Source: Sedimenticola_A sp040506895 (GTDB lineage Bacteria; Pseudomonadota; Gammaproteobacteria; Chromatiales; Chromatiaceae). From it: a stretch of DNA of 64,000 nt. Position 1 is the first letter of the stretch. Every line of letters begins with the position of its first letter. The DNA is taken from NCBI GenBank assembly GCA_040506895.1, contig JBEVVY010000001.1, positions 992,001 to 1,056,000 of the forward strand, written 5' to 3'. This document shows positions 25,651 through 34,214 of the stretch, one piece after another. The translations under genes were made by a program, and so were the position numbers. A model generated the notes under the pieces. The model searched no databases and was not told where the DNA came from. It saw only the letters and a program-made list of their open reading frames with translations.

Positions 25651-26892
25651 ATGATCTCCCTGGAAGAAGTCAAACGTTCACTGAAGGTCTCGATCTGGTT
25701 CGCCTTCCTTACCTTTCCGATCATGGTGATCAAGGCCGATCCGATTGAGAAGACCGTTGTCTGGCGATGGGAAAACATGGCCTTAGTCGCCATCGGCAGC
25801 TTCATGCTTTCCATCATCACCCGTGCTTTTTTCATCCACCGGGAACGTCAGCGCAACAGCCAGGCCAGTTCAAAGAAGAGACGCTTTGGCTATATCGGTG
25901 ATGAGCCGTTGATCCAGTACATCCTGCGCGAGCCGAAGTATCTCTATCCCCTGTCGGCCGCCATGCTCACTTTCGCACTGCTGTTTCCAGGGCTGTTCGA
26001 CACCTACCAGACCAACGTCATGACCACGGCCTTGATGTACGTGGTGCTGGGCCTGGGCCTGAATATCGTGGTCGGCGTCGCCGGCCTGCTGGACCTTGGA
26101 TATGTCGCGTTCTACGCGGTCGGCGCCTACAGCTACGCCCTGCTCAGCATGCACTTCGACATGGGGTTCTGGATCGTGCTGCCCATCGGCGCACTGCTGG
26201 CGACCCTGTTCGGTATCGTGCTCGGTTTTCCGGTGTTACGCCTGAGAGGTGACTACCTGGCCATCGTGACCCTCGGTTTCGGCGAGATCATCCGGCTCAT
26301 CCTGGAGAACTGGAACGAGTTCTCCCAGGGACCGAGTGGCGTCTCCAACATCCCGAGACCCGGCTTCTTCGGCGTCGAGATGTCCCTGGATACTGCCATC
26401 ACCTACATGTACTACCTGGTGGTGGCACTGGTGGTCATCACCATCTTCGTGGTCAACCGGTTACAGGACTCGCGGCTTGGCCGTGCCTGGATCGCCCTGC
26501 GCGAGGACGAGATCGCCTGCCAGGCCATGGGTATCGACAAGACCAAGACCAAGCTCACGGCCTTTGCCCTGGGCGCCACCTGGGCCGGCATGGTGGGTGT
26601 GATATTCGCGGCCAAGACCACCTTCATCAACCCGGCCAGCTTCACCTTCCTCGAGTCGGCCATCATCCTCTCCATCGTGGTGCTGGGCGGCATGGGATCC
26701 ATCCTCGGTGTCATCATCGGCGCCCTGGTCCTGATCCTGCTGCCGGAATACCTGCGCGCGCTCTCCGAATACCGCATGCTCGCCTTCGGCGGCATCCTGG
26801 TGCTGATGATGGTATTCCGGCCCCAGGGCATCATCGCCAACGTGCGCCGCACCTACCAGTTCAAAAAGAGCGGTAACGAGGAGGGAGCATGA
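25651..26892 (+). CDS. livM: Branched-chain amino-acid ABC transporter permease LivM
   Basis: A 413-residue permease. An N-terminal extension of about 85 residues with two hydrophobic segments (DUF3382/LivHM N-terminal type) precedes the core. The core contains GLGLNIVVGVAGLLDLGYV, GDYLAIVTLGFGEIIRLI, the ATPase-contact loop RLGRAWIALREDEIACQ and VVLGGMGSILG. Its last codons overlap the livG start by four bases (ATGA). It forms the translocation channel with LivH. Confidence 0.95.
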   Translation: MISLEEVKRSLKVSIWFAFLTFPIMVIKADPIEKTVVWRWENMALVAIGSFMLSIITRAFFIHRERQRNSQASSKKRRFGYIGDEPLIQYILREPKYLYPLSAAMLTFALLFPGLFDTYQTNVMTTALMYVVLGLGLNIVVGVAGLLDLGYVAFYAVGAYSYALLSMHFDMGFWIVLPIGALLATLFGIVLGFPVLRLRGDYLAIVTLGFGEIIRLILENWNEFSQGPSGVSNIPRPGFFGVEMSLDTAITYMYYLVVALVVITIFVVNRLQDSRLGRAWIALREDEIACQAMGIDKTKTKLTAFALGATWAGMVGVIFAAKTTFINPASFTFLESAIILSIVVLGGMGSILGVIIGALVLILLPEYLRALSEYRMLAFGGILVLMMVFRPQGIIANVRRTYQFKKSGNEEGA

Positions 26893-27677
26893 GCACGCCC
26901 ATCCTCGAGGTGAACGGCCTCTCCATGTTCTTCGGCGGTATCCGGGCCGTGGACCAGGTGGACCTGGACATCAACGCCGGCGAGATCGTTGCGCTGATCG
27001 GACCCAACGGCGCCGGCAAGACCACCTTCTTCAACTGCCTGACCGGTATCTACAACCCCACCGCAGGCGATATCCTGCTGCACCGCCCAGAGAAGAAAGC
27101 AGCGAGACTCAACGGGCTCAAACCCAACAAGGTGACCGAGAAAGGGATGGCCCGTACCTTCCAGAACATCCGCCTGTTCCAGAACATGACGGTACTGGAG
27201 AACGTGATGATCGGCCGCCACTGCCGCACCCGGTCGTTCATTGCCGGCGCCATCTTCCGTACCCGCCACAACCGCCAGGAGGAGCGCGAGATCATCGAGC
27301 GCAGTTACCAGATCCTGGAGAAGGTTGGATTGGCCGATAATGTCAACGACCTGGCCAAGAACCTCTCCTACGGTCAGCAGCGCCGGCTGGAGATCGGCCG
27401 CGCCCTGGCCACCGACCCGTTCCTGCTGCTGCTGGATGAACCGGCAGCCGGCATGAACCCCCAGGAGACCAAGGAGCTCGACGAGTTGATCTCCCGGATT
27501 CGTGCAGACGGCCTGTCGATTCTCCTGATCGAGCACGACATGAAACTGGTGATGAGTATCTCCGACCGCATCTTCGTCATGGACTACGGCAAGCGCATTG
27601 CCCACGGCACCCCGGAACAGGTACGTGCCAACCCTGCCGTGATCAAGGCCTACCTCGGTGAGGACGCCCATGCTTGA
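26889..27677 (+). CDS. livG: Branched-chain amino-acid ABC transporter ATPase LivG
   Basis: A 262-residue ABC ATPase. Walker A is GPNGAGKTT (about 38-46), the signature is LSYGQQRRLEIGRAL and Walker B is LLLLDEPAAGMN. The LivG-specific insertion with ARTFQNIRLFQNMTVLENVMIG is present, as is the C-terminal YGKRIAHGTPEQV. It energises uptake with LivF. Starts and stops overlap those of its neighbours, showing tight translational coupling. Confidence 0.96.
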   Translation: MSTPILEVNGLSMFFGGIRAVDQVDLDINAGEIVALIGPNGAGKTTFFNCLTGIYNPTAGDILLHRPEKKAARLNGLKPNKVTEKGMARTFQNIRLFQNMTVLENVMIGRHCRTRSFIAGAIFRTRHNRQEEREIIERSYQILEKVGLADNVNDLAKNLSYGQQRRLEIGRALATDPFLLLLDEPAAGMNPQETKELDELISRIRADGLSILLIEHDMKLVMSISDRIFVMDYGKRIAHGTPEQVRANPAVIKAYLGEDAHA

Positions 27678-28377
27678 GCTGAAGAGCGTCCATACCCACT
27701 ACGGCAACATCCTCGCCCTCAAGGGTATCAGCCTGAAGATCAACGAGGGTGAGATCATCACCCTGATCGGGGCCAATGGCGCCGGCAAGAGCACCACCCT
27801 GATGTCGATCTCCGGCATCACCAAGCCCAGTTCCGGTGAAATCCTCTTCCGGGAGAAGCCGATTCACCGCTGCAGCCCGGACGAGATCGTCTCCATGGGC
27901 ATCTGCCAGGTGCCGGAAGGCCGGCATATCTTTCCCCAGTTGAGTGTCCAGGAGAACCTCGACATGGGCGCCTTCCTGCGCAAGGACAAGGAGGGCATCA
28001 GGGAGGACCTGGACTACGTCTTCTCCCTGTTCCCGATACTGGCCGAGCGGCGCCACCAGGCCGGTGGCACCCTCAGCGGTGGCGAGCAGCAGATGCTGGC
28101 CATGTCCCGTGCGCTGATGGCACGCCCCAGGCTGCTGTTACTGGATGAACCCTCCATGGGACTGGCGCCGCTGATCATCCAGCAGATCTTCGAAATCGTG
28201 AAGAAGATCAACAAGGAGCAGAACACCACCATCTTCCTGGTGGAGCAGAACGCCAACCAGGCACTGCAGATCGCCGACCGGGGTTACGTCATCGAAAATG
28301 GCCGCGTGACACTTTCCGACGATGCGGATAGGCTCCTTACCAACCCGGACGTACAGAAGGCCTACCTGGGCATCTGA
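27670..28377 (+). CDS. livF: Branched-chain amino-acid ABC transporter ATPase LivF
   Basis: A 235-residue ABC ATPase starting at the ATG at 27670, eight bases inside livG; an in-frame GTG at 27658 is less likely. Walker A is GANGAGKST, the signature is LSGGEQQMLAMSRAL and Walker B is LLLLDEPSMGLAP. LivF features PEGRHIFPQLSVQENL and VEQNANQALQIADRGYV are present. It is the last gene of the transporter; no terminator follows it directly. Confidence 0.96.
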   Translation: MLELKSVHTHYGNILALKGISLKINEGEIITLIGANGAGKSTTLMSISGITKPSSGEILFREKPIHRCSPDEIVSMGICQVPEGRHIFPQLSVQENLDMGAFLRKDKEGIREDLDYVFSLFPILAERRHQAGGTLSGGEQQMLAMSRALMARPRLLLLDEPSMGLAPLIIQQIFEIVKKINKEQNTTIFLVEQNANQALQIADRGYVIENGRVTLSDDADRLLTNPDVQKAYLGI

Positions 28378-28406
28378 TAAAAAAACAAGTACCAAGGACT
28401 GAAAGC

Positions 28407-28574
28407 ATGAACATTCTGAACCTGATACTGGCGATCCTGCTGCCACCCCTCGGGGCCTTTTTGCAGGTGGGTGTCAGCAAGCACCTCATCATCAACCTTC
28501 TGCTCTGCCTGCTGGGCTGGGTGCCGGGCATCCTGCACGCCGTCTGGCTGGTCGCCACTGACCAGAAAGGCTGA
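28407..28574 (+). CDS. Pmp3/YqaE family small membrane protein (UPF0057)
   Basis: A 55-residue protein made of two membrane helices. It begins MNILNLILAILLPPLGAFLQ and then reads LIINLLLCLLGWVPGILHAV. The PP-LGAF and GW-PGI-HA positions are the standard Pmp3/YqaE pattern. AAGGA lies about ten bases before the ATG. Relatives respond to salt or membrane stress and affect membrane potential; a role here is not shown. It starts 29 bases after livF and may be read through from that operon. Confidence 0.88.
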   Translation: MNILNLILAILLPPLGAFLQVGVSKHLIINLLLCLLGWVPGILHAVWLVATDQKG

Positions 28575-28594
28575 CACGGGATACGGAGAACGCA

Positions 28595-28795
28595 ATGTTA
28601 GAGACAATCCTGGGACTGGGTGCGGGTGCCCTCGCCCTGTTTCTTTTGATATGGCTGCTGCCAATCATTCTGATCCTGAAATCGGGCAAGACATCGGGTG
28701 GTGAAAAACTGCTCTGGCTTCTCGCCGTGCTGTTCATCTCCTGGTTCGCCTGGATCTTCTACCTGCTGCTGGCTCCCATAGGCTCAAGGGACTGA
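28595..28795 (+). CDS. Small PLDc_N-like membrane protein
   Basis: A 66-residue protein with two predicted membrane helices (about 5-29 and 39-60) separated by KSGKTSGGEKLLW. It resembles the phospholipase-D-nuclease N-terminal domain (PLDc_N) found alone in small inner-membrane proteins. GGAGAA precedes the ATG. It forms a small-protein pair with the Pmp3-like gene 20 bases upstream. No catalytic residues are present. Confidence 0.7.
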   Translation: MLETILGLGAGALALFLLIWLLPIILILKSGKTSGGEKLLWLLAVLFISWFAWIFYLLLAPIGSRD

Positions 28796-28816
28796 AGCCG
28801 GTTCTCCCTGCCTGAC

Positions 28817-29863
28817 ATGGAACGACCCGACATAATATCCGGCACAGATCCCCGCCTTCTCTCCGAGCGTCGGGGTATTGCGCGCCTGTTCACCTATGTC
28901 GGCAGTACCTTCGCCCTGCTTTTCGCCATCACATCCCTCTTCTCGGGCAGCTACTACCACGCAGTCGTCCTTCTCCTGCTGGCAGGCCTGGTGATCATCA
29001 ACCTGGGGTACCTCAAGAGGAGCATCAACCCGGTTCCACCCATACGTATCCTGGCCCTCGCCATGGCCATCCTGTTCCTCTACCTGATGTATACAGGGGG
29101 CATTCACGGCAGCGGCATCCTCTGGTTCTACGTCTTCCCCCCGCTGGGCTACTTTCTGCTGGGCACCCGTGAGGGAACCATAGCGATGGCACTGGTTGCC
29201 CTCAGCTCCCTGATCATCATTCTCGTTCTGGGCATGCCGGCATACCTGGATGTCTATTCCACCTCGTTTCTCCAGCGTCTCGTCGCCTCCCTGGCAGCGG
29301 TATCCCTCCTCTCGTTCTTCTACGAGCGTTCAAGGGAGACGCGTTACAACGAGATCGTCCGGCTGAGCAAGGCACTTGAGAGACAAGCCGGCACTGATCA
29401 GCTGTCAGGCCTGCTGAACCGATTCAGCATGACCGAAATACTCGAGATCGAGCTGGAGAGGGTCAAGCGCCTGGAAAAGCCCTTCTCCCTCATCATGGGC
29501 GATATCGATCTGTTCAAGCAGATCAATGACACACAGGGTCATCTTGCGGGTGACCGGGCGATCAGGGATGTTGCCGCCTCGATCGATGCCTCGATCCGCA
29601 AACAGGATGCGGCAGCCCGTTGGGGCGGAGAAGAGTTCCTGATATTTCTGCCGGCAACAGACAAAGAGGGCGCAGAAAAGACAGCCCTTCGCATCAAGGA
29701 GAACCTGCCCAAATTGAGCTACCTTGGCGACAAGACCATCACCATGAGTTTCGGATTGGCATATTCGAGTCATGAGGACAGGCATATCGACCAGGTGATC
29801 AAGCGCGCGGACGACAACCTCTACATCGCCAAGGATGGAGGGCGGGACCGCATAGTCTCCTGA
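28817..29863 (+). CDS. Membrane diguanylate cyclase (multi-TM-GGDEF)
   Basis: A 348-residue protein. About six hydrophobic segments occupy residues 25-180, followed by a short coiled linker (YNEIVRLSKALERQ). A GGDEF domain with DIDLFKQINDTQGHLAGD and active loop ARWGGEEFLIFLP completes it. The loop GGEEF is intact, so cyclase activity is likely. The membrane part has no recognised sensor family. It is convergent with tcdA. Confidence 0.9.
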   Translation: MERPDIISGTDPRLLSERRGIARLFTYVGSTFALLFAITSLFSGSYYHAVVLLLLAGLVIINLGYLKRSINPVPPIRILALAMAILFLYLMYTGGIHGSGILWFYVFPPLGYFLLGTREGTIAMALVALSSLIIILVLGMPAYLDVYSTSFLQRLVASLAAVSLLSFFYERSRETRYNEIVRLSKALERQAGTDQLSGLLNRFSMTEILEIELERVKRLEKPFSLIMGDIDLFKQINDTQGHLAGDRAIRDVAASIDASIRKQDAAARWGGEEFLIFLPATDKEGAEKTALRIKENLPKLSYLGDKTITMSFGLAYSSHEDRHIDQVIKRADDNLYIAKDGGRDRIVS

Positions 29864-29884
29864 GCCCCCTACAATTTGCTGACC

Positions 29885-30673
29885 CTACCTGCCCGACAGC
29901 CGTTTCAGGACATGTGACACCGCCACGAAACCGAAGGTGGCGGTAACCGCCGTGGCCGAGCCGTAGCCTCCGCAGTTGAGGCTGGTTCCCATCTGCTTGT
30001 CGGATTTCGCCAGGCACACCTCACCCTGGGCATCGGGGTAGACCTGCTGCTCCTCGGAGTAGACGCAGGGAATATCGAAGCGCCGTTTCAGGTTGCGGCT
30101 GAAGTTGTACTCCTTGCGCAACAGCTTGCGGGTCTTGCCCAGCAGCGGATCATGCTCGGTGCGGCTCAGGTCTCCCAGCCTTATCTTCAGGGGATCGATC
30201 TGTCCCCCCGCCCCACCGACGGTGATCACCTTGATCTTGTTGCGTCTGCAGTGGGCGATCAGTGCCGCCTTGACCTTGAAGCTGTCGATACAGTCGATCA
30301 CGTAATCGAAGCGTGTATCGATCTGCTGTGCCAGGTTGTCCGCGCTGATGAACTCCTCCACGCAATGGATCGTGCATTGCGGATTGATAGCCCTGATGCG
30401 CTCGGCCATCGCATCCACCTTGGACTTGCCGAACTGCCCGTCCATGGCGTGGATCTGCCGGTTGACGTTGGACTCCACCAGGTGATCCAGGTCGATCAGG
30501 GTGATCTCCCCAACGGCACTTCTTGCCAGCGCCTCGACCACCCAGGAGCCGACACCACCGATACCGATGACACAGATGTGAGAGCGCGCGAACCGCTCCA
30601 GCCCATGTTGGCCGTAGAGTCGCGCGATACCACCAAAACGGCGCTGGTAATCCATCTCTTCGGTTTCAGTCAT
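29885..30673 (-). CDS. tcdA: tRNA threonylcarbamoyladenosine dehydratase
   Basis: A 262-residue E1-like enzyme (TcdA/CsdL) that cyclises t6A to ct6A at position 37 of ANN-decoding tRNAs. The N-terminal YQRRFGGIARLYGQHGLERF and the nucleotide-binding GIGGVGSWVVEALARSAVGE are diagnostic. Also present are DLDHLVESNVNRQ and a C-terminal GTSLNCGGYGSATAVTATFG. Length is normal. It is divergent from the Rossmann/DUF2520 gene with about 90 bases between them. Confidence 0.94.
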   Translation of the reverse strand: MTETEEMDYQRRFGGIARLYGQHGLERFARSHICVIGIGGVGSWVVEALARSAVGEITLIDLDHLVESNVNRQIHAMDGQFGKSKVDAMAERIRAINPQCTIHCVEEFISADNLAQQIDTRFDYVIDCIDSFKVKAALIAHCRRNKIKVITVGGAGGQIDPLKIRLGDLSRTEHDPLLGKTRKLLRKEYNFSRNLKRRFDIPCVYSEEQQVYPDAQGEVCLAKSDKQMGTSLNCGGYGSATAVTATFGFVAVSHVLKRLSGR

Positions 30674-30763
30674 CGATCAGGCCCAATGGCAATTTATTCG
30701 ATATGGTTTTGAGAGCCGCCAGCATACAATGAAGCATCATTATTCGAAACAGTGTTGGAAGAG

Positions 30764-31648
30764 ATGGACAGATCATCCATAGTACTGATCGGCGCCGGCG
30801 CCGCGGGCAGTTCCATGGCCATCGCGCTCGGCCGGGCCGGCTTCGATATCGCGGCCATCGCGAGCCGTAGCCTGGCGTCGGCAGAACGCTGCGCAGAGCT
30901 CACCGGCTGCACCCATGCCGGTACAGACCTGGAAGCGGCGTCACAGCTGGGAGATGTGGTGATCATCGCCACACCGGATGGTGCCATCGCCTCCACCTGT
31001 CGGCAGATAGCCGACTCAGGGGGCTTCAGACCAGGCCAGCTGGTGCTGCATCTGAGCGGCGCCCTGGGTTCAGATGCACTCCACCCTGCCAGGCAGGCGG
31101 GGGCCGATACGCTCTCCATGCACCCGGTGCAGACCCTGGCAGAACCGATCAAGGGTGCGGAGCTGCTCACCGGGGCCTGGTTCTGCCTCGAGGGTTCGGA
31201 TAACGCCGTCACCCGGGGAAAGGCGATTGCCAAGAGCATCTCGGGCAGATCGATCGTCATAGAGAGTTCGAAAAAGGCGCTCTACCACGCGGCCCTCTGC
31301 GTCGCCTCCAACTACCTGGTGACCCTGGAGGCGATGGCCGAACAGATGCTGACCCGTGCCGGTATCCCCGATGAGAACGCCCTTGAGCTGCTTATGCCGC
31401 TGATCAGGGGGGGCGTGGAGAACCTGGCCCGCTCCGGACTGCCGGATGCCCTGACCGGCCCCATCAGCCGTGGCGACGCGGAAACCGTGCGAAAACACCT
31501 GCAGGTACTGAAAGAGGGTCCACCGGAAACCGCCGCACTTTATGCAGAACTGGGCCTTGAGACCCTGAAGCTGGCCAGAGAGAAGGGCCGTGTACAACCC
31601 GAAAGAGCCGAAGCCCTCACTGCCCTGCTAGAGGAGCAATTGGCCTAG
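30764..31648 (+). CDS. Rossmann-fold/DUF2520 protein (putative NAD(P)-dependent oxidoreductase)
   Basis: A 294-residue protein. The N-terminal Rossmann domain begins VLIGAGAAGSSMAIALGRAG and includes IIATPDGAIA. The C-terminal DUF2520 helical domain shows SMHPVQTLAEP, YHAALCVASNYLVTL and GPISRGDAETV. The architecture resembles F420-dependent NADP reductases and 6-phosphogluconate-type dehydrogenases. The substrate is unknown. I chose ATG 30764, which has GGAAGAG just upstream; GTG at 30752 is the alternative. Confidence 0.82.
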   Translation: MDRSSIVLIGAGAAGSSMAIALGRAGFDIAAIASRSLASAERCAELTGCTHAGTDLEAASQLGDVVIIATPDGAIASTCRQIADSGGFRPGQLVLHLSGALGSDALHPARQAGADTLSMHPVQTLAEPIKGAELLTGAWFCLEGSDNAVTRGKAIAKSISGRSIVIESSKKALYHAALCVASNYLVTLEAMAEQMLTRAGIPDENALELLMPLIRGGVENLARSGLPDALTGPISRGDAETVRKHLQVLKEGPPETAALYAELGLETLKLAREKGRVQPERAEALTALLEEQLA

Positions 31649-31670
31649 CTCCGATTCGATAGGCCCTGGA

Positions 31671-32645
31671 TCAGAACCCCTCGAAGGCGCTCTGCATACC
31701 CTTCGACTTCTGCGTCTCCTGCCCATGTTCCAGCAACATGGCGAGAAACTTCTCTTCCGGCAACGGCTTGCAGAACAGCCAGCCCTGGAAAAGGCGGCAG
31801 TTCTTCTTGTGGAGAAACTCCCGCTCCTTGGCCGATTCGACCCCCTCGGCCACCACTGACAATCCCAGCTTGGTGGCCAGCGCAACCATAGCCTCCACGA
31901 TTACCGCCGAGTTGTGATCATTCACCAGTTCGTGCACCAGTGTGTGGTCGATCTTCACCTGGTCGAGCGGCAACAGTTTCAGCGCGGGGATAGAGGTACA
32001 GCCGGTTCCGAAATCATCCACTGCAAAACGCACTCCGAGCTTTTTCAACTCGCACATACCCGCCGCGATGGTTGTCAGCTCACCGCTCATCATCCCTTCA
32101 GACAGCTCCAGGGTAAGCCGGGCGGGGTTTGCCTGGGTAGTCTCCAGAATCGATGAGACCCTGCTCGAGAAGCGCTCCTCGCGGAAGTGGCGGGAGTTGA
32201 TGTTCACCGCAATGGTCATACCATCGGTTTCAGGCATCTCGCTGGAGAGTCGTTGTTGGAATCGGCACGCCTTCTCCAGCACCCAGGTATCGAGATCGTT
32301 GATCAGATCTGACTTGGTCGCCTCGGGCAGGAAATCCCGTGCCGGCAGCAGCCCCTGTTCCGGGTGCAGCCAGCGCAGCAGGGCCTCTGCCCCGACCAGC
32401 TCACCGTTGCGGTCGTACTGGGGTTGCCAGTAGAGACGCAGTTCATCCCGCTCTATGGCGCCAAGCAGCTGCTCCTGCATTGGATTGGAGATTCCCTGTT
32501 GCCGGGAGGAGTTGCCAGGGCCCTGGGGCGACGCCGCAACGGGCGTCTCGCCCGACACCAGGGAGTCCAGCTCTTCCAGTCGTTCCTGGAGTGCTTCGAG
32601 CTCTTCGAAAGGATTCTGTGTACTCTCGTCTTCCTGGTCTGTCAT
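31671..32645 (-). CDS. Stand-alone EAL-domain phosphodiesterase
   Basis: A 324-residue cytosolic protein. Residues 1-60 are acidic and coiled-coil-like (EELEALQERLEELDSLV). The EAL domain runs to the end with GAEALLRWLHPEQG, AVNINSRHF, DDFGTGCTS and VAEGVES. The core motif EALLRW and the DDFG metal-binding motif are kept, so c-di-GMP hydrolysis is likely. The frame is open far upstream to 32840, but that overlaps the divergent gene at 32776; ATG at 32645 is preferred. No GGDEF partner domain is present. Confidence 0.87.
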   Translation of the reverse strand: MTDQEDESTQNPFEELEALQERLEELDSLVSGETPVAASPQGPGNSSRQQGISNPMQEQLLGAIERDELRLYWQPQYDRNGELVGAEALLRWLHPEQGLLPARDFLPEATKSDLINDLDTWVLEKACRFQQRLSSEMPETDGMTIAVNINSRHFREERFSSRVSSILETTQANPARLTLELSEGMMSGELTTIAAGMCELKKLGVRFAVDDFGTGCTSIPALKLLPLDQVKIDHTLVHELVNDHNSAVIVEAMVALATKLGLSVVAEGVESAKEREFLHKKNCRLFQGWLFCKPLPEEKFLAMLLEHGQETQKSKGMQSAFEGF

Positions 32646-32775
32646 TCTGCGCTGATATCTGATTGCAGGCCGGCGGATAGTTTTGCCATAGTTAAGCCTA
32701 AATAGGCAAAAAAACAAAGTTTTTTTCGAAATTGAGTCAAAGACAGTCACCACCAATAGAGATCCTTCAATACCG

Positions 32776-33795
32776 ATGTCGAGATACGAACAGATCATTG
32801 ACGGAACACTGGACCCCCAGCTCAACCGCTTCAGCCGCATCCACCCCCTGCTGGGCTACCTGCCCCGCAGCGCGAAGCATGGCATCTACATCAAACGGGA
32901 GGATGAACTGAGCGCCGGCGTGGTGGGCACCAAGCTACGCAAGTACCTCAGTATTCTGCCCCACGTGGAACAGAACGGTTATGACAAGGTGATCCTGATA
33001 GGCAGTGCCCACTCGAACAACGTGATGGGCCTGGCCCAACTGCTCAAGGAGCGTGGCATCGGGGTGGAGGCATTCGTCAAGTCGCCGGGAAATGTCGAGG
33101 CCAGGGGCAACCTGCTCCTTCTGCGTATGCTGATGCCATCAGATGATATCCACTTTATCGAAGCCGGTGACTGGCCACGGGTCGAATCGATCGCCCGGGA
33201 ATATGCGACCGCACTGGTAGAGAGAGGGGAAACCGTTTTCGTGGTGCCGGAGGGAGGGGATTGCGAGGCGGCCCTGCCGGGTATTCTCACCCTGGCAGAG
33301 GATATCCTCTTCTGGGAACAGGAGAACAGACGACGCTTCGCAGAGATCTGGATCGACAGCGGCACGGGTATCAGTGCCATCGGGCTTCTGATCGGCCTGC
33401 ACCTGTTGGATGTTGAACCCAGAACCATCAACATCACCCTTATCGCCGGCGATGAAGCCGAATTCATGGCACGCTACAACCGCTACCGGCAGTGGACCGG
33501 ACAGCTGCTGCCCTACCCCCTGCCCGAGCTCTCCCTGAAACTGCACTTCTACCGTCCTGCCACGGCACCCTCTTTTGGCAGCGTCAACAAGACCCTGCTG
33601 AAAGCCACCAGGGAGATAGCCCGGGAGACCGGTATTCTCATGGATCCCGTCTACTCGGCAAAGCACCTCTATACCGTGAAGCGGGCCATGGAGGAGCGCC
33701 TGCCCGAAGCCGACCAGCTGGTGATCTACGGTGGCGGGCCACTCGGTCTGTGCGGTTTTCAGGAGGGGCTGGCGGCACAGGTCGACGCAGAGTGA
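32776..33795 (+). CDS. PLP-dependent ACC deaminase / D-cysteine desulfhydrase family enzyme
   Basis: A 339-residue fold-type II PLP enzyme. IYIKREDELSAGVVGTKLRKYL contains the PLP-binding Lys region and is broken here into IYIKREDELS and GTKLRKYL. SAHSNNVMGLAQLL, VVPEGGD and DSGTGISAIGLL (phosphate-binding) follow. The family includes 1-aminocyclopropane-1-carboxylate deaminase and D-cysteine desulfhydrase; the two cannot be separated here. In a sulfur-metabolising bacterium the desulfhydrase is the likelier role. Confidence 0.8.
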   Translation: MSRYEQIIDGTLDPQLNRFSRIHPLLGYLPRSAKHGIYIKREDELSAGVVGTKLRKYLSILPHVEQNGYDKVILIGSAHSNNVMGLAQLLKERGIGVEAFVKSPGNVEARGNLLLLRMLMPSDDIHFIEAGDWPRVESIAREYATALVERGETVFVVPEGGDCEAALPGILTLAEDILFWEQENRRRFAEIWIDSGTGISAIGLLIGLHLLDVEPRTINITLIAGDEAEFMARYNRYRQWTGQLLPYPLPELSLKLHFYRPATAPSFGSVNKTLLKATREIARETGILMDPVYSAKHLYTVKRAMEERLPEADQLVIYGGGPLGLCGFQEGLAAQVDAE

Positions 33796-33810
33796 CGGCA
33801 CTTCAGGAGC

Positions 33811-33930
33811 CTCTGATTAATCCATTTTGCGTCACTCCGGCGAAGGCCGGAGTCCAGTGAGGTCTTTATTTATAACTCCTGGATTCCGGATCTCCGCTAC
33901 GCTCCGTCCGGAATGACGAATTAATCAGAG
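33811..33930. repeat. REP-like palindromic repeat, copy 3, inside an 11-base inverted repeat
   Basis: The core 33830-33918 (CGTCACTCCGGCGAAGGCCGG to CCGGAATGACG) matches the units at 8813-8883 and 11716-11789. It is enclosed by CTCTGATTAAT at 33811-33821 and ATTAATCAGAG at 33920-33930. It lies between the PLP enzyme and the ilv leader. Confidence 0.8.
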
Positions 33931-34025
33931 TTGCATTAATACCGCCCGTCGCTTGCATCCACAGGATTTCTATAGTAGATCTATAGGGCATCGGTTTCAG
34001 AGCAACAGATAACCTTTTAAACAAC

Positions 34026-34106
34026 ATGAAAATTCGTTCGCTGTTGGTAGTGGTATCCCTGGTACTCGTGGTCGTCGTACGACTGCGCGGGGATTCTATC
34101 GGCTAG
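34026..34106 (+). CDS. ilvL: ilvGM leader peptide (IlvL-like)
   Basis: A 26-codon open frame, ATG at 34026 to TAG at 34104. It contains eight valine and five leucine codons, with runs LLVVV and LVLVVVV, plus two isoleucines. It is followed 25 bases later by a strong terminator and then ilvG. This is the architecture of the E. coli ilvL attenuator: ribosome stalling at Val/Leu/Ile codons under amino-acid shortage prevents termination. The peptide has no function of its own. Confidence 0.88.
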   Translation: MKIRSLLVVVSLVLVVVVRLRGDSIG

Positions 34107-34131
34107 CCAACAGCGACAAACACCGAAAGAG

Positions 34132-34162
34132 CCCCCGCATCGAAAGATCCGGGGGTTTTTTT
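34132..34162 (+). terminator. Attenuator terminator of the ilvGM operon
   Basis: The stem CCCCCG (34132-34137) with CGGGGG (34150-34155) is extended by ATC/GAT across one C-C mismatch and closed by a GAAA tetraloop at 34142-34145. Seven T follow at 34156-34162. It stands between the leader peptide and ilvG, so it is an attenuator rather than an operon end. Confidence 0.9.
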
Positions 34163-34214
34163 ATGCGAGCAGAATGATGAGCATTTTCCAACACAACAAC
34201 TCAGAGACAGGCAG